A stretch of 42,939 nt of DNA, taken from contig JAQWJV010000037.1 in NCBI GenBank assembly GCA_029248185.1, positions 1 through 42,939 on the forward strand. Reading direction: 5' to 3'. Positions 17,163-26,089 of the stretch are shown piece after piece (the first letter of the stretch is position 1; each line of letters starts with the position of its first letter). A model generated the notes under the pieces. That model saw only the letters and a program-made list of their open reading frames with translations, had not been told where the DNA came from and made no database searches. The DNA comes from Flavobacteriaceae bacterium (GTDB lineage Bacteria; Bacteroidota; Bacteroidia; Flavobacteriales; Flavobacteriaceae). A program made the position numbers and the translations under genes.

Positions 17163-18029
17163 TTATATCCTTGCTTTAAAATATCCCAATAATTTCTTGA
17201 CATAACTTTCCTCAACACTACAGCTTAAATTTCCTGCGCCATTTTTCTTGAAGAGTTCTTGATATTCGGCTGTGCGTTCATTATGGTATTTTGCATAATG
17301 GTCTCTAACTTTTTTAGACTGAGTATTAATCCATCGTATTTGTCCTGTTTCAGCATCACGCATGGGGACAATTCCTAATTTGGGGAGTTTGGTTTCTACA
17401 GGATCATAAACACGAATCCCTGTGAGGTCATGCTTCTTTGCCGTAATTCGCAGGGTTTTTTCATAGTCAGAATCCATAAAGTCGGAAAGCATAAAAACAA
17501 TCGCTTTCTTTTTCAAGACTCCTGAGAGAAATTCAAATGCAGCCGAAATATTTGTTTCCTTACTTTTGGGTTCAAATTCCAATAATTCTCTTATGATTCT
17601 TAAAATATGGGAACGCCCTTTTTTGGGCGGAATAAACAACTCTACTTGTTCTGAAAATAAAAGCAAACCTACTTTATCATTATTTTGAAGAGCAGAAAAG
17701 GCCAAAGTAGCTGCGATTTCTGTTAAGATTTCTCTTTTAAATTGAGTTTTAGTTCCAAAGGCTTCAGAACCACTAACATCCACAACCAGCATTAAAGTTA
17801 ATTCCCGCTCTTCTTCAAAAACCTTCACAAAAGGTTCGTTATAACGAGCCGTAACATTCCAATCAATTGCGCGTACATCATCCCCAAATTGATATTGTCT
17901 TACTTCACTAAAAGTCATCCCACGTCCCTTGAAGGTAGAGTGATATTCTCCACCAAAAACGTGGTCGCTCAAACGACGTGTTTTAATCTCAATTTTGCGA
18001 ACTTTTTTAAGCAGCGCTTTTGTATCCAT
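17163..18029 (-). CDS. DUF58 domain protein
   Basis: This 288-aa cytoplasmic protein has the DUF58 hallmark around residues 47-85 (DDVRAIDWNVTARYNEPFVK, then FEEERELTLMLVVDVSGS), which opens a VWA-like fold with a DxSxS-type motif. DUF58 proteins are constant partners of MoxR ATPases. It follows moxR by 38 bases and ends one base before the ATG of the next gene. There is no signal peptide. Confidence 0.93.
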   Translation of the reverse strand: MDTKALLKKVRKIEIKTRRLSDHVFGGEYHSTFKGRGMTFSEVRQYQFGDDVRAIDWNVTARYNEPFVKVFEEERELTLMLVVDVSGSEAFGTKTQFKREILTEIAATLAFSALQNNDKVGLLLFSEQVELFIPPKKGRSHILRIIRELLEFEPKSKETNISAAFEFLSGVLKKKAIVFMLSDFMDSDYEKTLRITAKKHDLTGIRVYDPVETKLPKLGIVPMRDAETGQIRWINTQSKKVRDHYAKYHNERTAEYQELFKKNGAGNLSCSVEESYVKKLLGYFKARI

Positions 18030-18067
18030 AGGATTATGGTTGAAATCTAATTTTAATGGAATGGTTT

Positions 18068-19075
18068 TTAGGGAACTTCAACCTCATTGATAATTTGAGT
18101 GATCAAATCCTCTGAAGTAATGTTTTCCGCTTCCGCTTCATACGTTAATCCAATACGATGGCGTAATACATCATAAATTACCGCACGCACATCTTCAGGA
18201 ATTACATATCCTCTATGCTTTAAAAAGGCATGGCATTTAGCGGCTGTCGCCAAATTGATACTCCCCCTAGGAGAGGCCCCAAAACTGATCAAAGGCTTCA
18301 TGGAATCCAACTTATAATTTTCTGGATATCGCGTAGCAAAAATCAAATTTAGTATATAGCTTTCAATCTTTTCGTCCATATAAACCTCTCTCACAGTTTC
18401 TTGAGCGGTTAGGATTTGCTTTGTGTTAACTACAGGATTCACTTTAACTTGATTACTACTCAAATTATTTCTGACAATTAACTGCTCTTCATCTAGTTTG
18501 GGATAATCAATAACAGTTTTTAGCATGAATCGGTCTACCTGCGCTTCTGGCAAAGGATAGGTTCCTTCTTGTTCTACAGGGTTTTGAGTAGCCATTACCA
18601 AAAAGGGTGCTTGCAACTTAAAAGTGGCATCTCCAATGGTCACTTGCTTTTCTTGCATGGCTTCCAAGAGTGCAGATTGAACTTTTGCAGGAGCTCTATT
18701 GATCTCATCTGCTAGAACAAAATTAGCGAAAATGGGACCCTTTTTTATAGAAAAATCATTTTCCTTTACATTGTAAATCATGGTTCCAACTACATCGGCT
18801 GGAAGTAAGTCAGGAGTAAACTGAATACGACTAAAACTTCCCTTTACTGCTTGACTTAGTGTATTAATTGCCAATGTTTTAGCTAAACCTGGAACTCCTT
18901 CCAAAAGGATATGTCCTCTTCCCAGCAAACCAATTAATAATCGTTCTATCATTCCTTTCTGACCCACAATTACTTTATTCATTTCAAAAGTCAGTAAGTC
19001 TACAAAAGCACTCTCTTTTTCAATTTTTTCATTGATTGCTTTAATATCAATCATTTCATTTCTGCTATTTTCCAT
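18068..19075 (-). CDS. moxR: MoxR family AAA+ ATPase
   Basis: This 335-aa cytoplasmic ATPase leads the bat operon. Walker A is GVPGLAKT (residues 60-67, the usual MoxR variant), Walker B is LADEINRAPAKVQ (Asp123, Glu124), with MATQNPVEQEGTYPLPEAQVDRF as sensor 1 and FGASPRGSINL as sensor 2. MoxR proteins act as chaperones that activate or assemble complexes containing VWA proteins, here BatA and BatB. The operon runs to batE at 10106 without a gap above 38 bases. Confidence 0.95.
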   Translation of the reverse strand: MENSRNEMIDIKAINEKIEKESAFVDLLTFEMNKVIVGQKGMIERLLIGLLGRGHILLEGVPGLAKTLAINTLSQAVKGSFSRIQFTPDLLPADVVGTMIYNVKENDFSIKKGPIFANFVLADEINRAPAKVQSALLEAMQEKQVTIGDATFKLQAPFLVMATQNPVEQEGTYPLPEAQVDRFMLKTVIDYPKLDEEQLIVRNNLSSNQVKVNPVVNTKQILTAQETVREVYMDEKIESYILNLIFATRYPENYKLDSMKPLISFGASPRGSINLATAAKCHAFLKHRGYVIPEDVRAVIYDVLRHRIGLTYEAEAENITSEDLITQIINEVEVP

Positions 19076-19330
19076 AGGAATTTTCTACATTTTTTTTTCG
19101 GATAGCAAATTTGAAAAATATATTCTAGGCTTGCTGTTAACAATTGGTTAAAAATTGAGATTAGAGAAAATAAAGAAGCCCCCCAAATGTTGCTATTTTA
19201 GATGTGAATTTACTGTAATTAATCTAAATGCAGGAATTAAACTTTATAAAACAAGCTAAATTTTAAATAATGTTAGATTTAAATATATATTGAATAGCTT
19301 TGATTTACAATAAATACTAAATATATACCT
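19076..19330. other. Divergent intergenic region, moxR operon / aldo-keto reductase
   Basis: These 255 AT-rich bases must carry the promoter of the bat operon (leftward) and of the aldo/keto reductase pair (rightward). TTAAC-N5-GTTAA (19137-19151) is a small dyad that could be an operator, with no stronger evidence. No exact TANNTTTG was found for the leftward direction. Confidence 0.5.
19273..19302 (+). promoter_or_regulatory. Candidate flavobacterial promoter for aldo/keto reductase
   Basis: TAGCTTTG at 19295-19302 matches the Bacteroidota -7 consensus TANNTTTG. TTA at 19273-19275, 19 bases upstream, is a one-mismatch -33 element (TTG expected). The ATG lies 28 bases downstream, a normal leader length. 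Confidence 0.4.
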
Positions 19331-20197
19331 ATGAATGCCTTTTCAAGAATTATTTCAGGGACCATGACCTGGGGTGAGTGGGGAAGTAAATTCACTATCA
19401 AAGAAATGGAATTGCTTTTGGAGAAAACAGTTGAAATAGGAATAAATACCTTTGATCATGCTGATATTTATGGAGGATATACCACCGAAGCCGCTTTTGG
19501 TACTGCTTTTAAAAACAGTTCTGTTCGAAGAGAGTCCGTGTTTTTTATTTCCAAATGTGGCATTCAAATGCCTTGCAACAAAAGACCTTTACCGGTAAAA
19601 CATTACAATTATTCAGAGGAACATATTCGTCTTAGTGTAGAAAATTCTTTACGCCATTTGAATACCGAGTATTTAGATGTTTTACTTCTTCACCGTCCAA
19701 GCCCATTAATGCATGCTGAGACCATCGCCAAAGTAACCCAAGAACTAAAGAAAGAAGGGAAAATTAGACAATTGGGGGTTTCTAATTTCACTCCTTCACA
19801 AATGCAATTATTACAGCAAGAGGTTCGTTTGGAATGGAATCAATTGGAATGCAGCTTGACTCATGAAGTCGGACTTTTTGACGGGACATTAGATCACATG
19901 AAAAATCACACTATTGGAGCAATGGCATGGAGTCCCCTAGGAAGTTACTTTAAAGAAAACGGGGCAAAAAAAGAGCGAATTTCAAAATGTATGTCTTCCC
20001 TCTGTGAAAAATATGACTGCACAGAAGACCAATTATTATTAGCCTGGTTATTATACCATCCTTCTACTATTTATCCCGTGGTTGGAACCACCTCAGCGAA
20101 GCGCTTAGTACTCAGCAAAAAAGCACTAGATATCACTTTAGAAATTACCGATTGGTTTATATTATTAGAGGCCAGTATGGGAGAACCATTACCATAA
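19331..20197 (+). CDS. Aldo/keto reductase
   Basis: This 288-aa NADPH-dependent oxidoreductase has a TIM-barrel fold. The catalytic tetrad can be placed: Asp42 and Tyr47 in FDHADIYGGY, Lys75 in FFISKCGIQ and His121 in LLLHRPSP; GVSNFTP and the C-terminal cofactor-binding stretch PVVGTTSAKR are also typical. The overall plan resembles E. coli YdhF. The substrate is unknown. An SDR gene follows 9 bases later and is probably cotranscribed. Confidence 0.9.
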   Translation: MNAFSRIISGTMTWGEWGSKFTIKEMELLLEKTVEIGINTFDHADIYGGYTTEAAFGTAFKNSSVRRESVFFISKCGIQMPCNKRPLPVKHYNYSEEHIRLSVENSLRHLNTEYLDVLLLHRPSPLMHAETIAKVTQELKKEGKIRQLGVSNFTPSQMQLLQQEVRLEWNQLECSLTHEVGLFDGTLDHMKNHTIGAMAWSPLGSYFKENGAKKERISKCMSSLCEKYDCTEDQLLLAWLLYHPSTIYPVVGTTSAKRLVLSKKALDITLEITDWFILLEASMGEPLP

Positions 20198-20206
20198 AAT
20201 TTAGCT

Positions 20207-20959
20207 ATGAAAGATAAAACTATATTGATAACTGGAGCCAGCAGTGGAATAGGATGGGCTACAGCAGAAGCTTTTTCCAAACAAGGCGCTAGGCTTATTT
20301 TATGCGGGAGAAGAAAAGAAAAATTAGAATCATTAGCCCATCAACTCAAAACCGAGACGCTTATCCTCACTTTTGATGTTAGAGATCGTAAAGCCGTTTT
20401 TGAAACACTTGATAAGCTTCCTAAAGATTGGGTAAATATTGATGTCTTAATTAATAACGCTGGAAATGCGCATGGGCTGGACCCAGTCCAAACAGCCAAT
20501 ATAGAGGATTGGGAAGCCATGATCGATGGAAATGTAAAAGGGCTCATGTATGTTACCAAAGCACTTCTTCCTGGGATGATTAAATCTAGAAAAGGGCACA
20601 TAATAAATTTGGGTTCCATTGCTGGAAAAGAAGTATATCCTAACGGAAGTGTTTATTGTAGCAGTAAATTTGCAGTAGATGCCTTTACCCAGGGTCTCCG
20701 TATTGATTTAAACAAAGAAGGAATTAAGGTTGGAGCTATCCATCCTGGACTGGTGCAAACAGAATTTTCAGAAGTTCGTTTTAAAGGAGATAGAGCGCGA
20801 GCCGCTAAAGTATATGAAGGAATTCAAGCATTGTCCGCCCAAGATGTTGCCGATGCCATTTTGTACATGGCTCAGACCCCCGACCAAGTAAATGTAGCTG
20901 ACCTTGTTTTACTCCCAACAAGACAGGCAAATGCTTACATTTCAAATCGAGAATCATGA
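20207..20959 (+). CDS. Short-chain dehydrogenase/reductase, YdfG-like
   Basis: This 250-aa NAD(P)-dependent SDR has the glycine motif TGASSGIG (residues 9-16), NNAG (83-86), catalytic Ser137 (NLGSIAG), Tyr150 and Lys154 (YCSSK) and the HPGLVQTEF segment. This layout is closest to the serine/3-hydroxy acid dehydrogenase (YdfG) group, but the substrate cannot be assigned. It forms a two-gene unit with the preceding aldo/keto reductase. Confidence 0.92.
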   Translation: MKDKTILITGASSGIGWATAEAFSKQGARLILCGRRKEKLESLAHQLKTETLILTFDVRDRKAVFETLDKLPKDWVNIDVLINNAGNAHGLDPVQTANIEDWEAMIDGNVKGLMYVTKALLPGMIKSRKGHIINLGSIAGKEVYPNGSVYCSSKFAVDAFTQGLRIDLNKEGIKVGAIHPGLVQTEFSEVRFKGDRARAAKVYEGIQALSAQDVADAILYMAQTPDQVNVADLVLLPTRQANAYISNRES

Positions 20960-20973
20960 GATGAAAACCTAAA

Positions 20974-21047
20974 CATAGAAAAAAGACAAAATAAAATTTA
21001 AGAACAAATTTTTTTATTAAATTTCCTTGTCTTAAAATCTTTCTATG
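20974..21047. repeat. Three-block imperfect inverted repeat
   Basis: Three short blocks on the left match three on the right in reverse order: CATAGAAA (20974-20981) with TTTCTATG (21040-21047), AAGACAA (20983-20989) with TTGTCTT (21027-21033), and AAATTTAA (20994-21001) with TTAAATTT (21017-21024). The right end includes the ATG of the following remnant. It could end transcription of the reductase pair or be the scar of a small mobile element; the sequence alone does not decide. Confidence 0.5.
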
Positions 21048-21472
21048 TTACGAACAGTCATACCCCTTGTTCTGTTTTTATTAATCTCTCCCTTTTGTTC
21101 TAACGGTTATGGTGATAACAATAAAACCAACAATTTTTTCACGATCAAAGGTGAAAAATATTGACTCAAAAAAATGATTTTCGTCCCTTATTTCAGCCTT
21201 TGTTCAATCCCATGGAAAAGCTCTTTAAAAATGGAATAGGTAGTCTCGCTTACCGAGACCGCTGGTTTCTTTTTGATCAGATATTGATTTCAAAAAATTT
21301 CAAATCCAAAAAGGGACTCCATTTTGTAAAAGCGGCTGTTTTTAATCCTCCTTATCTAAAAACTCCTGAAGGAAAGTATAAGGGCTATCCCTTCCGCAAT
21401 CAAATAAAAGGAACTCAGCTTTTGGGGTATTCAGATCATTTTCCTGTCTATATAATTCTTGCAGCTAAATAA
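21045..21472 (+). pseudogene. Endonuclease/exonuclease/phosphatase family remnant, middle missing
   Basis: An ATG at 21045 opens a 39-codon frame with a signal-peptide-like start (MLRTVIPLVLFLLISPFCSN) that stops at 21164. A second frame, opening with TTG at 21161, encodes 103 residues matching the C-terminus of secreted EEP-family nucleases of Bacteroidota: FNPMEKLFKNGIGSLAYRDR, FDQILIS, GYPFRNQ and the terminal GYSDHFPVYI, where Asp-His are active-site residues of the fold. A full protein is about 330-350 aa, so roughly 200 central residues and the N-terminal catalytic motifs are absent. I read this as a decayed gene with an internal deletion and a frame change. Confidence 0.75.
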
Positions 21473-21526
21473 CGAGAGAAAATTCCTACAGGCTTTTGTA
21501 ATAGATCTCCTAATTTTAAAGTTTGA

Positions 21527-22456
21527 TTATTTCAAAACTCGAAGTACAAATGCATCAAGACCCTCTGCATAGACCCCAGAAAAAGGCAATCCAACTTCAA
21601 TCGCTTTAGCGCGCAAGTAATCACTGTGCCTAAAACTATGATACAATACATCAAAATCCAACGCGCCTTGACTGTTGATTAATTCGTCTCCTGCCTGATT
21701 AAAAACATAAAGTGGAGGGTCTGTTGCGTCCATAAACGCTCTGTAATCCACAGCATCTAAATCTTCTTGTGTGGGTTCGCCATTATAAAACTGAGAGAAA
21801 AGAGTTTCTAATACAGGACTTGTTCCTCTCAAACTATCTAATGAGAACCCTGGAAATACATTTTCCCAATCGTATAAATCATAGGTACTTTGAGCTGCTA
21901 TTGCTAAAATACCTTGTACTTGAGTATTACTTGACGCTTGAAAACCATTCCATTGTGCAATCCCTGCCCCGGCAGAAACTCCTGCTAAAACCATTTTATT
22001 TGCTGGAATTAGGAGTGCATTGGATTGGCTTTGAATAAAATCAATCACTGCGGTACCATCTTCTAAAGCTGAAATAACTCCTTTATTCCCTGGACTATTG
22101 ATAAAAGTATAATTCGCACTTATAATCGTAATATTATTTGCCAAAAGGGATTCCATTGTTTCTTTGAGTAGCTCGTTATAAGCGTCTTCTTTATCTCCAG
22201 CAACAAATGCTCCCCCGTGAAAAAATAGAACTACGCCATTGGACACACCCTTATTAGACATTAAAACATCCAAGACATTCCGTGTTCCATTTCCATAACT
22301 TACATCTTTAAAAAAAAGATCATCACCTCCTAACGGGGATTGAGATGCTAGAACACCTAAAGTATTTTCAAGAGAGCTTTTTAAATCATACTGTGACTCC
22401 TCTTTTTCACAAGAAATAAAAAACACAATAAACATCAAGGGCAACAGTTTTTTCAT
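21527..22456 (-). CDS. Alpha/beta hydrolase (esterase-like) lipoprotein
   Basis: This 309-aa protein has a lipoprotein signal with lipobox FFISC (Cys16). It has the HSL/carboxylesterase motifs FFHGGAFVAGDK (oxyanion hole) and GVSAGAG (nucleophile Ser), and an Asp-containing strand PPLYVFNQAGDEL. The C-terminal histidine normally found after the last strand is not obvious: the final residues are GVYAEGLDAFVLRVLK, and the nearest histidines are in YHSFRHSDY. The substrate is unknown. It may be cotranscribed with hflX, whose stop lies 36 bases upstream. Confidence 0.82.
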   Translation of the reverse strand: MKKLLPLMFIVFFISCEKEESQYDLKSSLENTLGVLASQSPLGGDDLFFKDVSYGNGTRNVLDVLMSNKGVSNGVVLFFHGGAFVAGDKEDAYNELLKETMESLLANNITIISANYTFINSPGNKGVISALEDGTAVIDFIQSQSNALLIPANKMVLAGVSAGAGIAQWNGFQASSNTQVQGILAIAAQSTYDLYDWENVFPGFSLDSLRGTSPVLETLFSQFYNGEPTQEDLDAVDYRAFMDATDPPLYVFNQAGDELINSQGALDFDVLYHSFRHSDYLRAKAIEVGLPFSGVYAEGLDAFVLRVLK

Positions 22457-22492
22457 TTTTTAAATTTTCTTACAAGATATACATTTGAATTT

Positions 22493-23701
22493 TTACTCCT
22501 CTAAACCTTCTGGATATAGGAAGTGATTGTATGGAAAACGAGTGACATGAATTTCTCTAACTTCTTGATAAACGCGTTCTCTAAAGCCCTCTAAATTATC
22601 TTTATTTAATGCTGATATAAAAAGGGCTTGACCATTCATTCTATGCATCCAAGTTTGCTCCCATTCTTTTAAACTAAAGTGCTTTTCTTCTCTTTGTTCG
22701 ATTAATTCTGTTTCATCCCATGGTACGGGTTCATAGGTATCAATTTTATTAAATACCATCAGGGTAGGTTTATCCAAACTTTTTATTTCTTTTAAAATTT
22801 GATTCACGGATTCGATATGATCCTCAAAATTAGGGTGAGAAATATCGACCACGTGTAATAATAAATCGGCTTCTTGAACCTCATCCAAGGTGCTTTTGAA
22901 AGACTCAACCAATTGAGTAGGAAGTTTTCTAATAAACCCTACTGTGTCACTCATTAAAAATGGGAGGTTCCCAATGACGACTTTTCTCACCGTGGTATCC
23001 AGGGTAGCAAAAAGTTTATTTTCTGCAAAAACTTTACTTTTAGCAACAACATTCATCAAGGTGGATTTCCCCACATTGGTGTATCCCACTAAAGCAACAC
23101 GAACCAATGCTCCACGATTTCCCCGTTGAGTGGCCATTTGCTTGTCGATAATTATTAGTTTCTTTTTTAAAAGAGAAATTTTATCCCTAACAATTCTTCG
23201 GTCCGTTTCAATTTCGGTTTCCCCAGGTCCACGCATTCCAATTCCCCCACGTTGTCGTTCCAAGTGCGTCCATAAGCCTTTCAATCGAGGAAGTAAGTAT
23301 TCATACTGTGCCAATTCAACTTGCGTTCTGGCATAACTTGTTTGAGCCCGTTGTGCAAAAATATCGAGAATCAATCCCGTTCGATCCAATACTTTAACTT
23401 TCAAAGTTTTCTCAATATTTCCCTGTTGAGCGGGAGTCAGTTCGTCGTCAAAAATAACGGAAGAAATATCATTCTCATTGACAAACTCCAAAACTTTCTG
23501 CATATTACCTGAACCGATAAATGTTTTTGGATTGGGAAGGTCTATTCTCTGCGTAAAACGATGCATTACTTCTCCTCCAGCAGTGAACGCCAAAAAAGCT
23601 AATTCATCTAAATATTCTTTGGATTGTGTGGCATCTTGACGAGAATTAATAATTCCTACTAAGACTGTTTTTTCTACATCCAGTGATTTTTCTTCAATCA
23701 T
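22493..23701 (-). CDS. hflX: GTPase HflX
   Basis: This 402-aa ribosome-associated GTPase splits stalled ribosomes under stress. The N-terminal HflX domain (residues 1-195) includes FIGSGNMQKV, FDDELTPAQQGNIE and the RGGIGMRGPGETEIETDRR linker. The G domain follows: P-loop GYTNVGKS (206-213), DTVGFIRKLP and FNKID. Length fits the family. It lies 1 base downstream of lpxH and is probably in one operon with it. Confidence 0.95.
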   Translation of the reverse strand: MIEEKSLDVEKTVLVGIINSRQDATQSKEYLDELAFLAFTAGGEVMHRFTQRIDLPNPKTFIGSGNMQKVLEFVNENDISSVIFDDELTPAQQGNIEKTLKVKVLDRTGLILDIFAQRAQTSYARTQVELAQYEYLLPRLKGLWTHLERQRGGIGMRGPGETEIETDRRIVRDKISLLKKKLIIIDKQMATQRGNRGALVRVALVGYTNVGKSTLMNVVAKSKVFAENKLFATLDTTVRKVVIGNLPFLMSDTVGFIRKLPTQLVESFKSTLDEVQEADLLLHVVDISHPNFEDHIESVNQILKEIKSLDKPTLMVFNKIDTYEPVPWDETELIEQREEKHFSLKEWEQTWMHRMNGQALFISALNKDNLEGFRERVYQEVREIHVTRFPYNHFLYPEGLEE

Positions 23702-23702
23702 A

Positions 23703-24464
23703 TCAAGAGGTTTCCCATTTTTTTAAGGCAACTTTTTTTCCATCAAACACTCCATAGGTAAAATGGGTAATCCAATCGCCTAAATTCACATAAGTAGATG
23801 TTTCATTTAGCTTAATTTCCATGGGAAGATGACGATGTCCAAAAAGAAAGTAATCGTAGTGTTTTTGCTCTAACTTACGCATTGCATACTGTGCCAACCA
23901 TTCATTCTGTTCCCCTAAAAAAGAAATGTCTTCATCTCCTGAAATTAATTTATTTTTTACAGAAAAATACTGCCCCAACTTTACTCCCCAATCAGGATGA
24001 AGTGCCTGAAAAAGTCTTTTTGCCAGAGGATTGGTGAATACTTTTTTCATTCGCTTGTACCCCTTATCATGGGGGCCAAGACCATCCCCATGACCAATAA
24101 AGAATTGTATATCCTCAATAGTAAATTCCTTTGGCTTATGATACACAGGAATTCCTAACTCAGTTTCGAAATAATCTTTCATCCACAAATCGTGATTCCC
24201 CACAAAATAATGAACTTGTATTCCTTGGTCCATGAATTCAGCTAGTTTTCCTAAAATTCTTACAAATCCTTTGGGAACTACTGTCTTGTATTCAAACCAA
24301 AAGTCAAATAAATCCCCAACTAAAAACAAAACCTCTGCATCTTTTTGAATATGAGTTAACCATTTCAAGAAAATACCTTCGCGCACTTTGCTGGCTTCCT
24401 TGGTAGGGGCCCCAAAATGCTGATCCGAAGCAAAATAAATTTTTTTGTTTTTAGTGAGCTTCAT
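23703..24464 (-). CDS. lpxH: UDP-2,3-diacylglucosamine diphosphatase
   Basis: This protein of about 253 aa is read from the ATG at 24464, one base after the preceding stop; an upstream TTG would overlap that gene. It is a calcineurin-like metallophosphoesterase with motifs ASDQHFG (Asp14, His16), VGDLFDFWFE, FVGNHDLWM, GHGDGLG and FGHRHLP. LpxH cleaves UDP-2,3-diacylglucosamine to lipid X in lipid A synthesis at the inner membrane. FDFWFEY and the later helical insertion are LpxH-like. Confidence 0.88.
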   Translation of the reverse strand: MKLTKNKKIYFASDQHFGAPTKEASKVREGIFLKWLTHIQKDAEVLFLVGDLFDFWFEYKTVVPKGFVRILGKLAEFMDQGIQVHYFVGNHDLWMKDYFETELGIPVYHKPKEFTIEDIQFFIGHGDGLGPHDKGYKRMKKVFTNPLAKRLFQALHPDWGVKLGQYFSVKNKLISGDEDISFLGEQNEWLAQYAMRKLEQKHYDYFLFGHRHLPMEIKLNETSTYVNLGDWITHFTYGVFDGKKVALKKWETS

Positions 24465-24465
24465 T

Positions 24466-25617
24466 TTATCCAATAGCTTGTTCTAAATCCGCAATCAAAT
24501 CACGAACGTCTTCTATCCCTACACTTAAGCGAATCAATGCATCCACAACTCCACTTTTTTCTCTTACCTCTTTTGGGATGGAAGCATGGGTCATACTTGC
24601 TGGGTGTCCCGCTAAACTTTCAACACCCCCCAAAGATTCCGCAAGGGTAAATAATTTTAGCTTCTCTACAATTTTAATCGCAGCATCATAATCTGCCCCT
24701 TTGGTCACAAAAGATAACATCCCCCCAAAATCTTTCATTTGAGCTTTCGCCACCGAATGATTAGGATGATCTTTATGTCCAGGCCAATAGACTTTTTCAA
24801 TTTTAGGATGACTTTTCAAATAATTTGCAATTTCGCTTGCATTTTCACAATGACGTTGCATCCTCACATGCAGGGTTTTAATTCCTCTTAGTGTCAAAAA
24901 ACTGTCCATGGGCCCACAAACAGCACCACTTGCATTTTGAATAAACCCAATGCGCGCTGCCAAGTCTTCATCATTAACCACCAAAGAACCTAAAACAACA
25001 TCGGAATGTCCTGCTAGATATTTTGTCGCCGAATGCATTACGATATCTGCGCCCAAAGTCAAAGGCTGCTGAATGTAGGGAGAGGCAAAAGTATTGTCAA
25101 CAGCCAAGAGAATTCCTTTTGAATTGGCTATCGCAGCTACAGCCTGAATATCAATCACATTCATCATGGGATTGGTGGGTGTTTCTACCCAAATCAACCT
25201 AGTGTTGTCATTTACTGCCTGAGCGATATTTTGCGGATCACTCATGCCCACAAAATGGAATTTTAATCCAAAGTCTTCAAATATTTTGGTGAAGAGACGA
25301 TAAGAACCTCCATAAAGATCATTGGTGGAAATAATTTCATCTCCAGGTTTTAAGAGTTTTAAAACGGCATCCATGGCAGCCAATCCAGATCCAAAGGCGA
25401 AACCAAAGTTTCCTGCTTCTATGCTTGCTAATGATTTCTCTAAGGCTTGTCGTGTGGGGTTATGTGTTCTACTGTATTCAAAACCCTTATGCCCTCCGGG
25501 CGTAGTCTGCGCATAGGTAGAAGTTTGATAAATAGGGGGCATTACTGCTCCATAAGCTTTATCTGGCTCTTGCCCTCCATGAATGGTTGCACTGTTAAAA
25601 TGTAATTTTTCTTCCAT
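24466..25617 (-). CDS. metB: Cystathionine gamma-synthase-type PLP enzyme
   Basis: This 383-aa Cys/Met metabolism PLP enzyme has the internal aldimine lysine Lys199 in MHSATKYLAGHSDVVLGS. Other marks are YSRTHNPTRQALE, FGSGLAAMDAV, ETPTNP and SLGGVESLAGHPASMTHAS. Cystathionine gamma-synthase and gamma-lyase are hard to tell apart by eye, so the reaction (synthesis or breakdown of cystathionine) is not certain. It leads the unit with lpxH and hflX; a divergent ArsC-like gene lies 115 bases away. Confidence 0.88.
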   Translation of the reverse strand: MEEKLHFNSATIHGGQEPDKAYGAVMPPIYQTSTYAQTTPGGHKGFEYSRTHNPTRQALEKSLASIEAGNFGFAFGSGLAAMDAVLKLLKPGDEIISTNDLYGGSYRLFTKIFEDFGLKFHFVGMSDPQNIAQAVNDNTRLIWVETPTNPMMNVIDIQAVAAIANSKGILLAVDNTFASPYIQQPLTLGADIVMHSATKYLAGHSDVVLGSLVVNDEDLAARIGFIQNASGAVCGPMDSFLTLRGIKTLHVRMQRHCENASEIANYLKSHPKIEKVYWPGHKDHPNHSVAKAQMKDFGGMLSFVTKGADYDAAIKIVEKLKLFTLAESLGGVESLAGHPASMTHASIPKEVREKSGVVDALIRLSVGIEDVRDLIADLEQAIG

Positions 25618-25732
25618 TTTGTTTTCTCTTTCTATTGAGACAATAATTAAACCCTGTAAAGGTATTTGATTTTAAGCAAAACCTCTGATTTTCAATAAAA
25701 ATGATTTTTCTTTGTAGATAAAAAAATTAAGC

Positions 25733-26089
25733 ATGCGTATTTTTTATTATTTAAGTAGTTGTGATACTTGCAAAAGGATTCAAGCTGAGCTTTCCCTTGA
25801 TGCATCAACCCAACGAGTTGACATCAAAAAGAATCCTTTAAATGCAGTACAATTAGACGCTCTGCATACCCTTTCAGGAAGTTATGAAGCCCTTTTTAGT
25901 AAACGTGCACAATTGTATAAGCAAAGAAATTTAAAAGAACAAGCACTTTCTGAGACAGATTTTAGAGCGTTGCTTTTGGAACATTATACTTTTTTAAAGC
26001 GCCCTGTATTGCTTTATGACTCCAAACTATTTGTTGGCAATACTGCCAAAGTTATTGCTGAAGCCAAAGCTTTTTTGGATGAACAATAG
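25733..26089 (+). CDS. ArsC/Spx-family thioredoxin-fold protein
   Basis: This 118-aa protein of the arsenate reductase (ArsC)-like family has Cys10 and Cys13 in LSSCDTCKRI, so it has a CxxC rather than a lone catalytic cysteine. The RPVLLYDSKLFVG segment matches the conserved RP-V region of the family. True arsenate reduction is not implied; there are no ars genes nearby, and Bacteroidota homologues are usually uncharacterised. It overlaps the EamA transporter by 11 bases. Confidence 0.82.
   Translation: MRIFYYLSSCDTCKRIQAELSLDASTQRVDIKKNPLNAVQLDALHTLSGSYEALFSKRAQLYKQRNLKEQALSETDFRALLLEHYTFLKRPVLLYDSKLFVGNTAKVIAEAKAFLDEQ

Noticed and set aside
19137-19151. TTAAC-N5-GTTAA dyad before moxR as a firm operator
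   Set aside because: Five-base arms in an AT-rich region are expected by chance, and no regulator gene is adjacent; mentioned only within the intergenic entry.
26016-26078. Longer N-terminus for the EamA transporter
   Set aside because: The extra 21 residues are read from inside the ArsC-like gene and lack the start of the first membrane helix pattern; the ATG at 26079 fits the family.
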